A stretch of 64,000 nt of DNA from an uncultured Phycisphaerae bacterium (GTDB lineage Bacteria; Planctomycetota; Phycisphaerae; Sedimentisphaerales; Anaerohalosphaeraceae), in the NCBI GenBank assembly GCA_937949545.1, contig CALEDR010000001.1, positions 1 to 64,000 of the forward strand. Reading direction: 5' to 3'. Position 1 is the first letter of the stretch; each line of letters starts with the position of its first letter. Of the stretch, positions 24,852 through 33,174 are shown one piece after another. The notes under the pieces were generated by a model. It worked only from the letters and a program-made list of their open reading frames with translations, had not been told where the DNA came from and did not search any database. A program made the position numbers and the translations under genes.

Positions 24852-25510
24852 TGGAACTGGATTTTATTCCATCCTGGTACCATGAAAATCGTCGGCGAAG
24901 AAACTGGTATCTTCGGCGCTACCTGGCGATTGCTGTGCTGACCGGTCTGTGGATTGTGGGCAATCTGCTCAGCGGAAGTATGGTCTCAAAGGCCTACGCC
25001 GACCTGGAAGGTCTGCGCAGCACATATGAAAAGGGACTGCGGACCATTCTTCAGACCCGCCGGCTTCAGGAGGAGATTTCGGTTTTGAACCGACAAAGCC
25101 GCCTGGTCAGCCGACTTCAGCCGCGAACCCTTCCCTCGCCTATCCTGGCGGAGCTGAGCCGGTGCATCGGGGAGCGGGCGGTTTTGAAGGAATTGACGAT
25201 TGTCCAGGTTCCTCTGGAATCCCTCAGTCTGTCTGCTGTGAAGCCGGGAACGGCGGTTCGGATCCGGGCCGGCACCGGCGGCCGGAATGACGGGGCGCCG
25301 GCTTCGGAAACGGTCACGCAGATTCGACTGGTCGGCCTGGCCTGCGACGGAGCCGAAGTCGCGGCCTTGATTTCCAGACTGGAGGAGTCGAAGTATTTCG
25401 AGCAGGTGACCCCTGTTTATTCCAAAAATGAGAGACTGTTCGGAAACAAGGTTACCGGATTCGAGATTCAGTGTGTTGTGGCGGATTATACGGTGAGGGA
25501 ACGGAATTGA
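24851..25510 (+). CDS. pilN: PilN-like inner membrane assembly protein
   Basis: This 219 aa protein starts at the ATG overlapping the pilM stop. Architecture: a short cytoplasmic N-terminus beginning LDFIPSWY (the PilM-binding INLLP-type motif position), one membrane helix (about 23-41), a coiled coil, then a ferredoxin-like domain. The C-terminal QIRLVGLACDGAEVAALISRLE is typical of PilN. A Gly/Ala/Arg-rich insertion lies near 140-155. Confidence 0.82.
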   Translation: MELDFIPSWYHENRRRRNWYLRRYLAIAVLTGLWIVGNLLSGSMVSKAYADLEGLRSTYEKGLRTILQTRRLQEEISVLNRQSRLVSRLQPRTLPSPILAELSRCIGERAVLKELTIVQVPLESLSLSAVKPGTAVRIRAGTGGRNDGAPASETVTQIRLVGLACDGAEVAALISRLEESKYFEQVTPVYSKNERLFGNKVTGFEIQCVVADYTVRERN

Positions 25511-26061
25511 AGAAACTGATTGACCAGTATCCGTTGGCAGTTTTCGGACTGCTGCTGACAGCAGCGGCGGCGCTGGGGGCCTATCAGTATTACCCGGTCT
25601 ATCAGCAGCGAAAGGCCTTTCAGGCTTTGCTGGCGGAAGAGCAGTCTCGGATGGATGAGGTGAAGAACTGTTCCGAACGGCTGCCGATGCTGCATCGGCA
25701 GGTAAAGGCCTTAAAGCCGGCGGCGGAACAATTTCAGCGGTATTTCCCGGATGAGCAGGGGTATTCGCGGCTCTGGCAGCAGATGACCGAGACGCTGGCT
25801 CGCGCTGAACTGTCCGACCAGTCGGTTCGTCCCGGAGAGGTCAGCTGCGAAGACGGCTTGTGTTCCATTCCGCTGGAAATCCGCTGTACCGGCAGTTTTG
25901 AAAAGATATTTGAGCTGCTCCAGGCATTCGAGCGGTTCGAGCGGTTGATTCGATTTGAAGAAATTATTTTTCGGAATGATGAAAAGATGACCGGAAATCT
26001 GCTTCTGCAGGCAAGAGCCCGGGCTTTTTATCAGTCTTCGGGGTCCAAACAGAACCTATGA
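25507..26061 (+). CDS. pilO: PilO-like inner membrane protein
   Basis: This 184 aa protein is predicted to start at a TTG (25507-25509) overlapping the pilN stop, with GAGGGA upstream; no suitable ATG exists near the membrane helix. It has one helix (9-26), a coiled coil (about 38-70), then an alpha/beta domain (SIPLEIRCTGSFEKIFELLQAFERFERLIRFEEI split around it) like PilO. It forms a heterodimer with PilN in the alignment subcomplex. Confidence 0.8.
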   Translation: MKKLIDQYPLAVFGLLLTAAAALGAYQYYPVYQQRKAFQALLAEEQSRMDEVKNCSERLPMLHRQVKALKPAAEQFQRYFPDEQGYSRLWQQMTETLARAELSDQSVRPGEVSCEDGLCSIPLEIRCTGSFEKIFELLQAFERFERLIRFEEIIFRNDEKMTGNLLLQARARAFYQSSGSKQNL

Positions 26062-26672
26062 GCCGACACGGACATTCAGTCAGGAGCATCGGAGTGCTCG
26101 CAGGAACTATAAACCCGAAGACCGTTCTGGCAGTGGTGCTTCTGCTGCTCATGGCGGTTTTGTGGCTTCGGGTTTTTTGGAAAGGGCGCAGCGGTCCGGA
26201 AGCGGCTCAGGCCCAGAGTTTTTTATCGGGACCGGCTGAGCGGTCTGCGGAAGAGCCTGCGGCGCCGAAGCTGCTTATCGAAGCAAGGCCGCTGCCTGTG
26301 GAGACCGAACGGCACGGCCGGACAGAAAGGAACCCCTTTGTCATGGATCCGGACCGGTGGTTTCCTCCGGCAACTCCGAGCTCGGTTTCGGCCCAGGAGC
26401 CGACAGATTCAGCCGCAGCCCAGCAGAAAGGGCTCCTGGAGAAAATCGCCAAACAGCTGCAGCTTCAGGCGGTGATTAAGGACCCCAGCGGTATGCCGGT
26501 GCAGGTGTGTGTAAACGGAGTGGTCTTGTTACGGGGGGGAACTCTTAAAGTCAGAGAAAAAGGGGAAATTTATGAATTGAAAGTGCGGGATATTGGAACC
26601 CAGGAAGTCCAGTTTGACTGTCTGGATAACGTTTTGACGGTGAAAATGCCCTCTTCGGAGTGGCTCGATTAA
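26058..26672 (+). CDS. PilP/GspC-like membrane protein
   Basis: This 204 aa protein overlaps pilO by four bases (ATGA). It has one membrane helix (about 21-40), a long low-complexity periplasmic linker with the RNPFVMDP motif, and a C-terminal small beta domain (about 145-200, VQVCVNGVVLLRGGTLKV). This layout fits PilP or GspC, which connects the inner membrane complex to the secretin; the next gene is the secretin. There is no lipobox, unlike many PilP proteins, so GspC-like is also possible. Confidence 0.68.
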   Translation: MSRHGHSVRSIGVLAGTINPKTVLAVVLLLLMAVLWLRVFWKGRSGPEAAQAQSFLSGPAERSAEEPAAPKLLIEARPLPVETERHGRTERNPFVMDPDRWFPPATPSSVSAQEPTDSAAAQQKGLLEKIAKQLQLQAVIKDPSGMPVQVCVNGVVLLRGGTLKVREKGEIYELKVRDIGTQEVQFDCLDNVLTVKMPSSEWLD

Positions 26673-26689
26673 AGGAAAGGCGGTGTTTT

Positions 26690-28393
26690 ATGAAGACTCA
26701 GCGTAGAAAGCAGAAACAATTGAAATTCCGAACTTATCTGACGGCCTTCGGTGTTTGGCTGCTGGCGGTGCTGGGATTAACGGCACTTGTGATCGGTCAG
26801 GAAAATGAAGTCGCAGCGCCGGCGGAAGCCGCGGAGGCGGCTGCTCCGGCGGAAGCATCGCCGTCGCCTTCGTTCTCGATGCAGTCGGTTCAGAGCATCA
26901 GCTTCCGCAAAGATATGCCGATCCGCGATGCACTGCAGATGCTGGCGCAGATGTACCATAAAAACATTGTGCCTTCGGCCCGGGTGGACGGAACCGTCAC
27001 GGTTACCAATCTGTATGATGTGACGTTTGAAGAGGCCCTCCAGGCCATTCTCGGCACGCATAAGTACGAGATCAAGGGCAATTTCGTCAAGATTTACACC
27101 AATGAGGAATTCCGTGCGGACAAGACGCGGTTTGAGTATGCGGTGATTCCGCTGTACTACATCAATGCCGAAGAAGCCAAGAAATTGGCCGAACCTCTCC
27201 TGAGTGAGTTCGGACAGCTGGGTGTGACCAGTCCGGCCCAGCGGGACACAACCCCCGGGCGGGGCGGCGATTCGCTGGCCATTCATGACCGGCTGGTGGT
27301 GTCCGATTATCCGGAGAACATTAAGCGGATTCGAGAGGTTCTGGCTGATGTGGATGTCGAACCCCTTCAGGTGCTGCTGGAAGTAACGGTGATGGAGGCC
27401 ACCCTGACGGAAGCTACCAAATTCGGAATTGACTGGTCGAATGTGCCCGGCGTGACGATTGATATAGGCACAGGCGGCTTTTACCAGGGCGGTTTTGCCC
27501 CCGCCGTAACCGGAACCAATGCCTCCGGAATTACCGTGGGCGTGACCTTCGATAATATTGCCGCACTGATCAAGGCCGTCGAAACCATCTCGGATTTGAC
27601 CATTATGGCCAATCCGAAGATTCTGGCCCTCAACAAACAGGCCGGCAAGCTGATTATCGGTAAAGAAGAAGGGTACCAGTCCTTAACGAATGTGGCCGAA
27701 GGCGGCACCGCCACCCAGCAAGTCGAGTTCCTGGAAAGCGGGACTGTGCTCGAATTTCGGCCTTTCATCGGCAAGGACGGTCTGATTCGAATGGAAATCC
27801 GGCCTGAACAAAGCAATGGGGAGATTGTGCAGTTCGGCAGTACTCAGCTGCCCAAGAAGACCAAGACGGAAATTATGACCAATGTGATGGTGCGGGACGG
27901 GCAGACGATTGTCCTGGGTGGATTGTTCAAGGAAAGCACCAATCTGTCCCGCAATCAGGTGCCTATTGTCGGGGATATCCCTGTGATCGGAGAACTGTTC
28001 CGCGGGGTTTCCGACAATTCAACCCGGGTGGAGCTGATTATCCTGATTACACCCCATATCATCCAGCGGCCTGAACAGGCCCAGGGTGCGGAGCGTCTGG
28101 AGGATGTTCAGCGGCTGGCCCATGAGGCCCGCAGCAATCTGTACTGGATGAGCCGGATCAAGATTGATGAAGACCGGTATGCTCGGGCGGTTCAGTATTA
28201 TCTGAACGGGGATTACGACAGCGCCATGACCGAGCTGAACAATATCCTGACGATTCACCGCAATTACCTCGAGGCCATCCGGTTTCGGGAGCGGATTCTC
28301 CGGGAGACGCAGCCTCAGGCGGCCCAGCAGATGGAGCGTCTGATGCTTCAGAAGATTGAACGGGAAGAATCCGGCAAGTGGTTCCGCTGGTAA
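26690..28393 (+). CDS. Secretin (PilQ/GspD family) with C-terminal TPR-like extension
   Basis: This 567 aa outer-membrane channel starts at 26690 after AAAGG. It has an N-terminal signal or anchor (about 17-37), a short N0/STN-like domain (about 70-125), an N1-like domain ending DYPENIKRIREVLADVD, and the secretin core with ALNKQAGKLIIG, VPIVGDIPVIGELFRG and VELIILITPHII. The last 70 residues, after the beta-barrel, form a helical TPR-like pair (RAVQYYLNGDYDSAMTELNN). The N-domains are few, closer to PilQ-minimal forms than to GspD. A TPR lipoprotein gene follows that could act as pilotin. Confidence 0.93.
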   Translation: MKTQRRKQKQLKFRTYLTAFGVWLLAVLGLTALVIGQENEVAAPAEAAEAAAPAEASPSPSFSMQSVQSISFRKDMPIRDALQMLAQMYHKNIVPSARVDGTVTVTNLYDVTFEEALQAILGTHKYEIKGNFVKIYTNEEFRADKTRFEYAVIPLYYINAEEAKKLAEPLLSEFGQLGVTSPAQRDTTPGRGGDSLAIHDRLVVSDYPENIKRIREVLADVDVEPLQVLLEVTVMEATLTEATKFGIDWSNVPGVTIDIGTGGFYQGGFAPAVTGTNASGITVGVTFDNIAALIKAVETISDLTIMANPKILALNKQAGKLIIGKEEGYQSLTNVAEGGTATQQVEFLESGTVLEFRPFIGKDGLIRMEIRPEQSNGEIVQFGSTQLPKKTKTEIMTNVMVRDGQTIVLGGLFKESTNLSRNQVPIVGDIPVIGELFRGVSDNSTRVELIILITPHIIQRPEQAQGAERLEDVQRLAHEARSNLYWMSRIKIDEDRYARAVQYYLNGDYDSAMTELNNILTIHRNYLEAIRFRERILRETQPQAAQQMERLMLQKIEREESGKWFRW

Positions 28394-28481
28394 ACGATGA
28401 CGGTGTTCCTCCGGCTGTCTGCCGAGATGCAGGCAGCCGGAGGCTTTTGTGAAAGGATCTCTGAAGACAGGAGTATGCGCG

Positions 28482-29684
28482 ATGGAACGGACAAAACGGA
28501 CAATCCTGCTGCTGATTTTGGCGGGCGTATGCAGCATCTGGAGCGGCTGTGCCGCATCCGGCCGTACTTCCAAGAAGGAGCAGATGCTCAAGGCATGGGA
28601 AAAATCCTCCATAGGGCCCAATCTGGCCGCTGTGCGGAGACTGCTGGAGCAGGGCCAGGTTGAAGAAGCCAAGAAACTTTTGGCCAAATCCTTCCAGGCC
28701 GAACCGGACCATCCGGAGGCCAATTATCTGCTGGCTCGCGTACATCTGGCGGAGGGCCGTCTTCCGGCTGCACAGGCCTGCCTGAAAAAGGCGGTGGACG
28801 GAGCTCCCCAAATGGATGAGGCGTGGTTTGCTTTGGGATTGACGGCCCTCGAACAGGGACGGCTGGAGGAGGCCGCCGAATCTCTCGGCAAAGCCGTCGA
28901 ACTGAAGCCTCTGCAGGTGGAGTATATTTTGACTCTCAGTCATTGCTATGTACGGCAGGGGCGGATTGAGCAGGCTGTTGACCTGATCGAAACCAAACGC
29001 CGAACCCTGCCTTTCGATACGGATTTGCTGCTGACGGCCGCGGATTTGGCTCAGCGCAGCAGCGATGGGGAGCGGGCCGCCGCCCTGTACAAGGAAGCCC
29101 TCTGGCGGCAGGGGGATAATCCCCGTGTGCTCGAGGCGGTCGGACTTCACTATATGGACCGTCAGCTGTGGGTGCCGGCGGCGGAGCTGTTTGAGAAACT
29201 TTTTCTGATTCAAACCGGTCAGGAGCGGCGTCAGATGACGCTCCGCTGGCTGAGCTACTGTACGCTGCAGGCCGGACGGTATGCCGCGGCTCTGAAGTGG
29301 TATGACGAACTCAGTGTCTTGCGCCGGGATGACCCGCAGGTATGGCTGGAGATGGGACAGGCTGCGCTCGGTGCGGACCTGCCGGATCGGGCTCTGTATT
29401 GCGGGCAGAAGGCCCTTCAGCTTCAGCCGGGCCTGACGGAGGCTCAGGTGGTGACGGCTTGCGCCTTTTATTTGAAGAACAATTATGCCGAGGCCGTTGC
29501 GGTCTTCCAGAAGGTGTGCCACGATTCCAAATGGGAGGCCTTCGGCTGGTGGATGAGCGGGCTTTGCTATCAGCGGCTGGGGCAGAATGCACTGGCCCGC
29601 AGCGCTTTTGAAAAAGCCAGTCAGCTGAATCCGGACAGTCCGCTGATCCGACTTTTCACGGAACCGGAAAAGAAGATGCTGTAG
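28482..29684 (+). CDS. TPR-repeat lipoprotein, possible secretin pilotin
   Basis: This 400 aa protein starts at ATG 28482 after AGGAG. A hydrophobic segment (7-20) leads to a lipobox-like SGC with Cys23. The rest is about nine TPR units (for example AWFALGLTALEQGRLEEAAESLGKA and ALYCGQKALQLQPG). TPR lipoproteins of the PilF/PilW type assemble secretins in the outer membrane; its position next to the secretin supports that role but does not prove it. Confidence 0.85.
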   Translation: MERTKRTILLLILAGVCSIWSGCAASGRTSKKEQMLKAWEKSSIGPNLAAVRRLLEQGQVEEAKKLLAKSFQAEPDHPEANYLLARVHLAEGRLPAAQACLKKAVDGAPQMDEAWFALGLTALEQGRLEEAAESLGKAVELKPLQVEYILTLSHCYVRQGRIEQAVDLIETKRRTLPFDTDLLLTAADLAQRSSDGERAAALYKEALWRQGDNPRVLEAVGLHYMDRQLWVPAAELFEKLFLIQTGQERRQMTLRWLSYCTLQAGRYAAALKWYDELSVLRRDDPQVWLEMGQAALGADLPDRALYCGQKALQLQPGLTEAQVVTACAFYLKNNYAEAVAVFQKVCHDSKWEAFGWWMSGLCYQRLGQNALARSAFEKASQLNPDSPLIRLFTEPEKKML

Positions 29685-29728
29685 CTGATTCGGCGAAGGT
29701 ATGGGTTCGCCGGTGCATTTGGCGGTGT

Positions 29729-31123
29729 ATGAAACAGGCGACAGGAATTCTGATGGGGCTCTGGGCAGGCACGACGGTCCTTTTGGCCGCCGCTGGAGGT
29801 CTCTGCATCTTTTTTCCGGGAACGGCGGCGGTCGGGTGTCTCTGGCCGGCTGCTGTTCTGGCAGCAGTTCTTTTAGGACGGAGTCTCTGGAAACTGCTCA
29901 AAAATCCGGAGATTCTGATTCGAACGGAGCAGACCGTGGATTCTGTGCCGCTTCAGAACCGGGACGCCGAGTATCGAGGGGAACAGGAACAGATACGCAA
30001 GGAAAACAGCCAGCTTCGTCTGGAGCTCCAGCTGCTTCGACGGCAGCATGCCTGGGGACAAGCCGTCCTCGAAAGTATTCGAGACGCCGTGCTGGTAGTT
30101 AATGAGCAGGACCAGGTGCTTTTTGCCAATCCCGCGGCACGGGAGCTGCTGAATCTGGATTCGGGTGGGCAGCCTCAAGAGCTTCCGGATGGACCAGAGC
30201 CGGCCGGACGGCTCCGGGAAAAGATTCAGCGGTGTCGAAACGGACGCATCCGTCATGTTCGCCATGAATTGACGATGGACGTCCAGGGGCAGCAGCGCAT
30301 TTTTGAGGCGGTTCTCTCCTGTCTGGACGAATGGGGCACAACCCGCGGCGGCGTGGTGGCGGTTCTCCATGACATCAGCCGGGAGCGGGAAATCTCCCAG
30401 ATGAAAAATGAGTTTGTCAGCCATGTTTCCCATGAGCTGAAAACGCCGCTGGCTTCCATCAATGCTTATGCCGAAATGCTGGTGGACGGGGAAGCCAAGG
30501 AGCCCGAAATGATTCGGCAGTTCTGCTCGATTATCCAGAGCCAGGCTCTTCGGCTGAATCGCCTGATTGAGGATATTCTGAATATTTCCCGGATTGAATC
30601 AGGCCTAATCAAGGTCAACCGAAGCTGTCAGAGCATGGCTTTGATTGTTCGCGATGCCGTGGAGATGATTCGAAGTTATGCGCAGGAAAAGAACATCACC
30701 GTTCGCGCCCCGGCCCCGATTCTGTACGACCAGGTTTACGTGGATCGGGACATGATGTCGCAGGCCGTCATCAATCTGCTCAGCAATGCCGTCAAATACA
30801 CCCCCGCTGGCGGGACGATTACGGTGGGGCTGGAAGTGAATGAGGCGGACGGGAGGCTGACCGTGAGCGTTTCGGATACAGGGGTCGGAATTCCGCCGGA
30901 AGAGCTGGGACGGGTGTTTGAGAAATTTTATCGGGTCCAGGCCAACAACCATATGGCCAAAGGAACGGGATTGGGACTGAATTTGGTCAAGCAGATTGTC
31001 GAAACAGTACACGGAGGGAGGGTCTTTGTGTCCAGTGTTGTCGGACAGGGAAGTACATTCGGGTTTGAACTGCCGCTGGCGATGACCGGCTGTGCCGCTG
31101 TTTCAGCGGGCAGCCTGTCCTAA
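29729..31123 (+). CDS. PAS-domain sensor histidine kinase in the secretion cluster
   Basis: This 464 aa protein has two N-terminal membrane helices (about 7-29 and 34-55), a coiled coil, a PAS domain (about 108-222), HisKA with His235 in SHVSHELKTPL, and HATPase with NLLSNAVKYTP, DTGVGIP and GTGLGLNLV. All catalytic boxes are intact. It heads a regulatory subcluster (kinase, receiver, HD-GYP, STAS) set between the secretin/TPR genes and the ATPase gene. The ribosome-binding site is weak (GGCGGTGT). Confidence 0.93.
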   Translation: MKQATGILMGLWAGTTVLLAAAGGLCIFFPGTAAVGCLWPAAVLAAVLLGRSLWKLLKNPEILIRTEQTVDSVPLQNRDAEYRGEQEQIRKENSQLRLELQLLRRQHAWGQAVLESIRDAVLVVNEQDQVLFANPAARELLNLDSGGQPQELPDGPEPAGRLREKIQRCRNGRIRHVRHELTMDVQGQQRIFEAVLSCLDEWGTTRGGVVAVLHDISREREISQMKNEFVSHVSHELKTPLASINAYAEMLVDGEAKEPEMIRQFCSIIQSQALRLNRLIEDILNISRIESGLIKVNRSCQSMALIVRDAVEMIRSYAQEKNITVRAPAPILYDQVYVDRDMMSQAVINLLSNAVKYTPAGGTITVGLEVNEADGRLTVSVSDTGVGIPPEELGRVFEKFYRVQANNHMAKGTGLGLNLVKQIVETVHGGRVFVSSVVGQGSTFGFELPLAMTGCAAVSAGSLS

Positions 31124-31160
31124 CGGTTCCGGCGGCCGCAGAAAAACAGGAGAACAAGAT

Positions 31161-31544
31161 ATGGCGGAACGAAAAGCCCTGGTGGTGGATGATGAATTCC
31201 ACATTGTCCAGGTCGTGGCCATCAAGCTGCGGAACAACGGGTTTGAGGTCTTTACGGCCGATAATGGGAGCCAGGCCTATCAGCTGGCCTGTGAGCATCA
31301 TCCGGATGTGATTATCACGGATTATCAGATGCCGGCGATGACCGGCCTGGAGCTGATTGAGAAACTTCGGCAGAATCCGAGTACGGCCGACACCCCGGTG
31401 CTTCTGCTGACGGCGCGAGGATTTGCCGTGGACCCGCAGCAGAAGGAGACCCTGCGGGTGGCGGCCTGTCTGAGCAAGCCCTTCAGCCCTCGGGAAGTGC
31501 TTCATTGTGTGGAGGAGGTGCTGGCCCAGCGAGCCGGTGTCTGA
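31161..31544 (+). CDS. Single-domain response regulator (CheY-like)
   Basis: This 127 aa receiver starts at 31161 with AGGAGA upstream. It has Asp10/Asp11, phospho-acceptor Asp54 (IITDYQMP), Thr84 and Lys106, all present. It has no output domain, so it must signal by protein contact, perhaps to the HD-GYP protein encoded next. It is the likely partner of the upstream kinase. Confidence 0.94.
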   Translation: MAERKALVVDDEFHIVQVVAIKLRNNGFEVFTADNGSQAYQLACEHHPDVIITDYQMPAMTGLELIEKLRQNPSTADTPVLLLTARGFAVDPQQKETLRVAACLSKPFSPREVLHCVEEVLAQRAGV

Positions 31545-31573
31545 CTGTGAACTTCCGTTGCTCGGAGAAAAGG

Positions 31574-32824
31574 ATGTCGCGAATGGATGCCTCGTTGAAT
31601 CAGTGCCTGCGGGATGATCCGGGTCTGCTGGAAAAGCATCTGGAGAAGCTCAGCACGGAGCTCTCGGAGTGCTATGAGCAGATTATGCTGCTCTACAACC
31701 TCAGCACCCATATGACGCTGGACCAGTCCTGCTCGACCTATCTGCAGCTGGCCTGCGACCAGCTGACGCAGATTGTGCCGGTGGAGGGAATCGCCGTTTT
31801 TCTGGAGCGAAAGACTGAGTCGGGCAAACAGCTGGTCCTCAGTGCCGGTTCGGGTCTTTTGTCCGTCGAACCGTCTATGGCGGACATCCTCCAGATGCAT
31901 CTGACGGCGGAACTGACGGCGGGTCGAGAGGCCCTTCTGGACAGTCAGGTGGACGGTCCCTTCAAATATGTCTGGCCTCCGCGGCTTCGCAATATTCTGG
32001 CGGTGCCCGTCGGACCGTCGGGCCGGATGGCCGGGTTTCTGGTGGCCACCAATATTCAGAACAAGGCCGATTTTGACAGCACGGATGTGAAACTGTTCCA
32101 TTCCGTCGCCAGTCAGTGTGCGGTTTTTATTGAAAACGGACGGCTGTTTAACGACCTCAAAGAGCTGTTTATCGGGTCTCTGAAGGCGCTGACCAACAGC
32201 ATTGACGCCAAAGACCAGTACACGCGGGGGCATTCGGAGCGGGTGGCCCTGATAGCCCGCTGGATAGCCGAGCAGCTGAAGGAAACCCAGCCCATCTCGG
32301 AGCAGGAGATTCATCATATTTATCTGGCCGGGCTTCTGCACGACATCGGCAAAATCGGCGTGGCTGAAACCGTTTTGCGCAAACAGGGCCGACTGACGGA
32401 GGAAGAACGGGCGGTTATTCTGGCTCATCCGAAAATCGGCGCCTCTATTCTTTCAGAGATTCCCCAGATGCGTCCGATTATTCCCGGAGTGCTGCATCAT
32501 CATGAACGCTATGACGGACAGGGATATCCTGACGGGCTTCGAGGACAGGATATTCCGCTCAGCGCCCGGATTATTGCGCTGGCGGATGCGTTTGATGCAA
32601 TGACCTCCCGGCGTGTGTACCGGGAGGCGATGAGCATCCGGCGGGCCCTGATCGAGGTTGAAAAAGGCAGCGGGATTCAGTTTGACCCCGCTGTGGTGCA
32701 GGCGTTTCTGGGAAGCCCCGTCGAGCACCTCTGGAAAGTCATTCAGGACGGCTTTATTGAAACCTGGGATTACAGCAGCTTTGAAGAATACGGAATCAAG
32801 GCGGTCGGAGCGCTGATTCGATGA
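31574..32824 (+). CDS. GAF-HD-GYP cyclic di-GMP phosphodiesterase
   Basis: This 416 aa protein starts at 31574 after GGAGA. It has a short helical N-terminus, a GAF domain (about 35-200), then HD-GYP. The HD pair is at about 256-257 (LLHDIGKIG), followed by HP, HHHE, GQGYP (about 316-318) and the ARIIALADAFDAMTSRRVYR signature; nothing needed for c-di-GMP hydrolysis appears missing. It overlaps the STAS gene by four bases (ATGA). Confidence 0.93.
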   Translation: MSRMDASLNQCLRDDPGLLEKHLEKLSTELSECYEQIMLLYNLSTHMTLDQSCSTYLQLACDQLTQIVPVEGIAVFLERKTESGKQLVLSAGSGLLSVEPSMADILQMHLTAELTAGREALLDSQVDGPFKYVWPPRLRNILAVPVGPSGRMAGFLVATNIQNKADFDSTDVKLFHSVASQCAVFIENGRLFNDLKELFIGSLKALTNSIDAKDQYTRGHSERVALIARWIAEQLKETQPISEQEIHHIYLAGLLHDIGKIGVAETVLRKQGRLTEEERAVILAHPKIGASILSEIPQMRPIIPGVLHHHERYDGQGYPDGLRGQDIPLSARIIALADAFDAMTSRRVYREAMSIRRALIEVEKGSGIQFDPAVVQAFLGSPVEHLWKVIQDGFIETWDYSSFEEYGIKAVGALIR

Positions 32825-33156
32825 AAATTGAGGTGCAGGTTCAAAACCAGATTGCAATTCTGCAGCTGCAAGGCGAGTTTACCGTCGAATCACTCAAATC
32901 ATTTGAAGATGCGGTTTCCAATGCCCGCATGTGCAGTCCCCGGGGACTGCTGCTGGATATGAGTCGGGTGATTCTGATGGACAGCGCAGCGCTGGAGCAG
33001 CTGCTGACGCTTCACGAGGACTGCCGAAAGCGAAACCAGCCCCTGAAACTGGCGGGACTGGATGAAACCTGTCAAAAGATTCTGGAAGTTACACGTCTGC
33101 TTTCCCGACTGGATACCTATGCGGATCTGTCGGAAGCGATGAAAAGTTTTGTCTGA
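32821..33156 (+). CDS. STAS-domain protein (anti-sigma factor antagonist-like)
   Basis: This 111 aa protein has the STAS fold, with the phosphorylatable serine region as MDSAALEQL near residue 59. SpoIIAA-type proteins switch partners when phosphorylated by a serine kinase. No anti-sigma kinase is adjacent. It is translationally coupled to the HD-GYP gene and 18 bp before the ATPase gene, so it probably belongs to the regulatory module of the secretion system. Confidence 0.9.
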   Translation: MKIEVQVQNQIAILQLQGEFTVESLKSFEDAVSNARMCSPRGLLLDMSRVILMDSAALEQLLTLHEDCRKRNQPLKLAGLDETCQKILEVTRLLSRLDTYADLSEAMKSFV

Positions 33157-33174
33157 TACGGAGTCGGCAGCGCG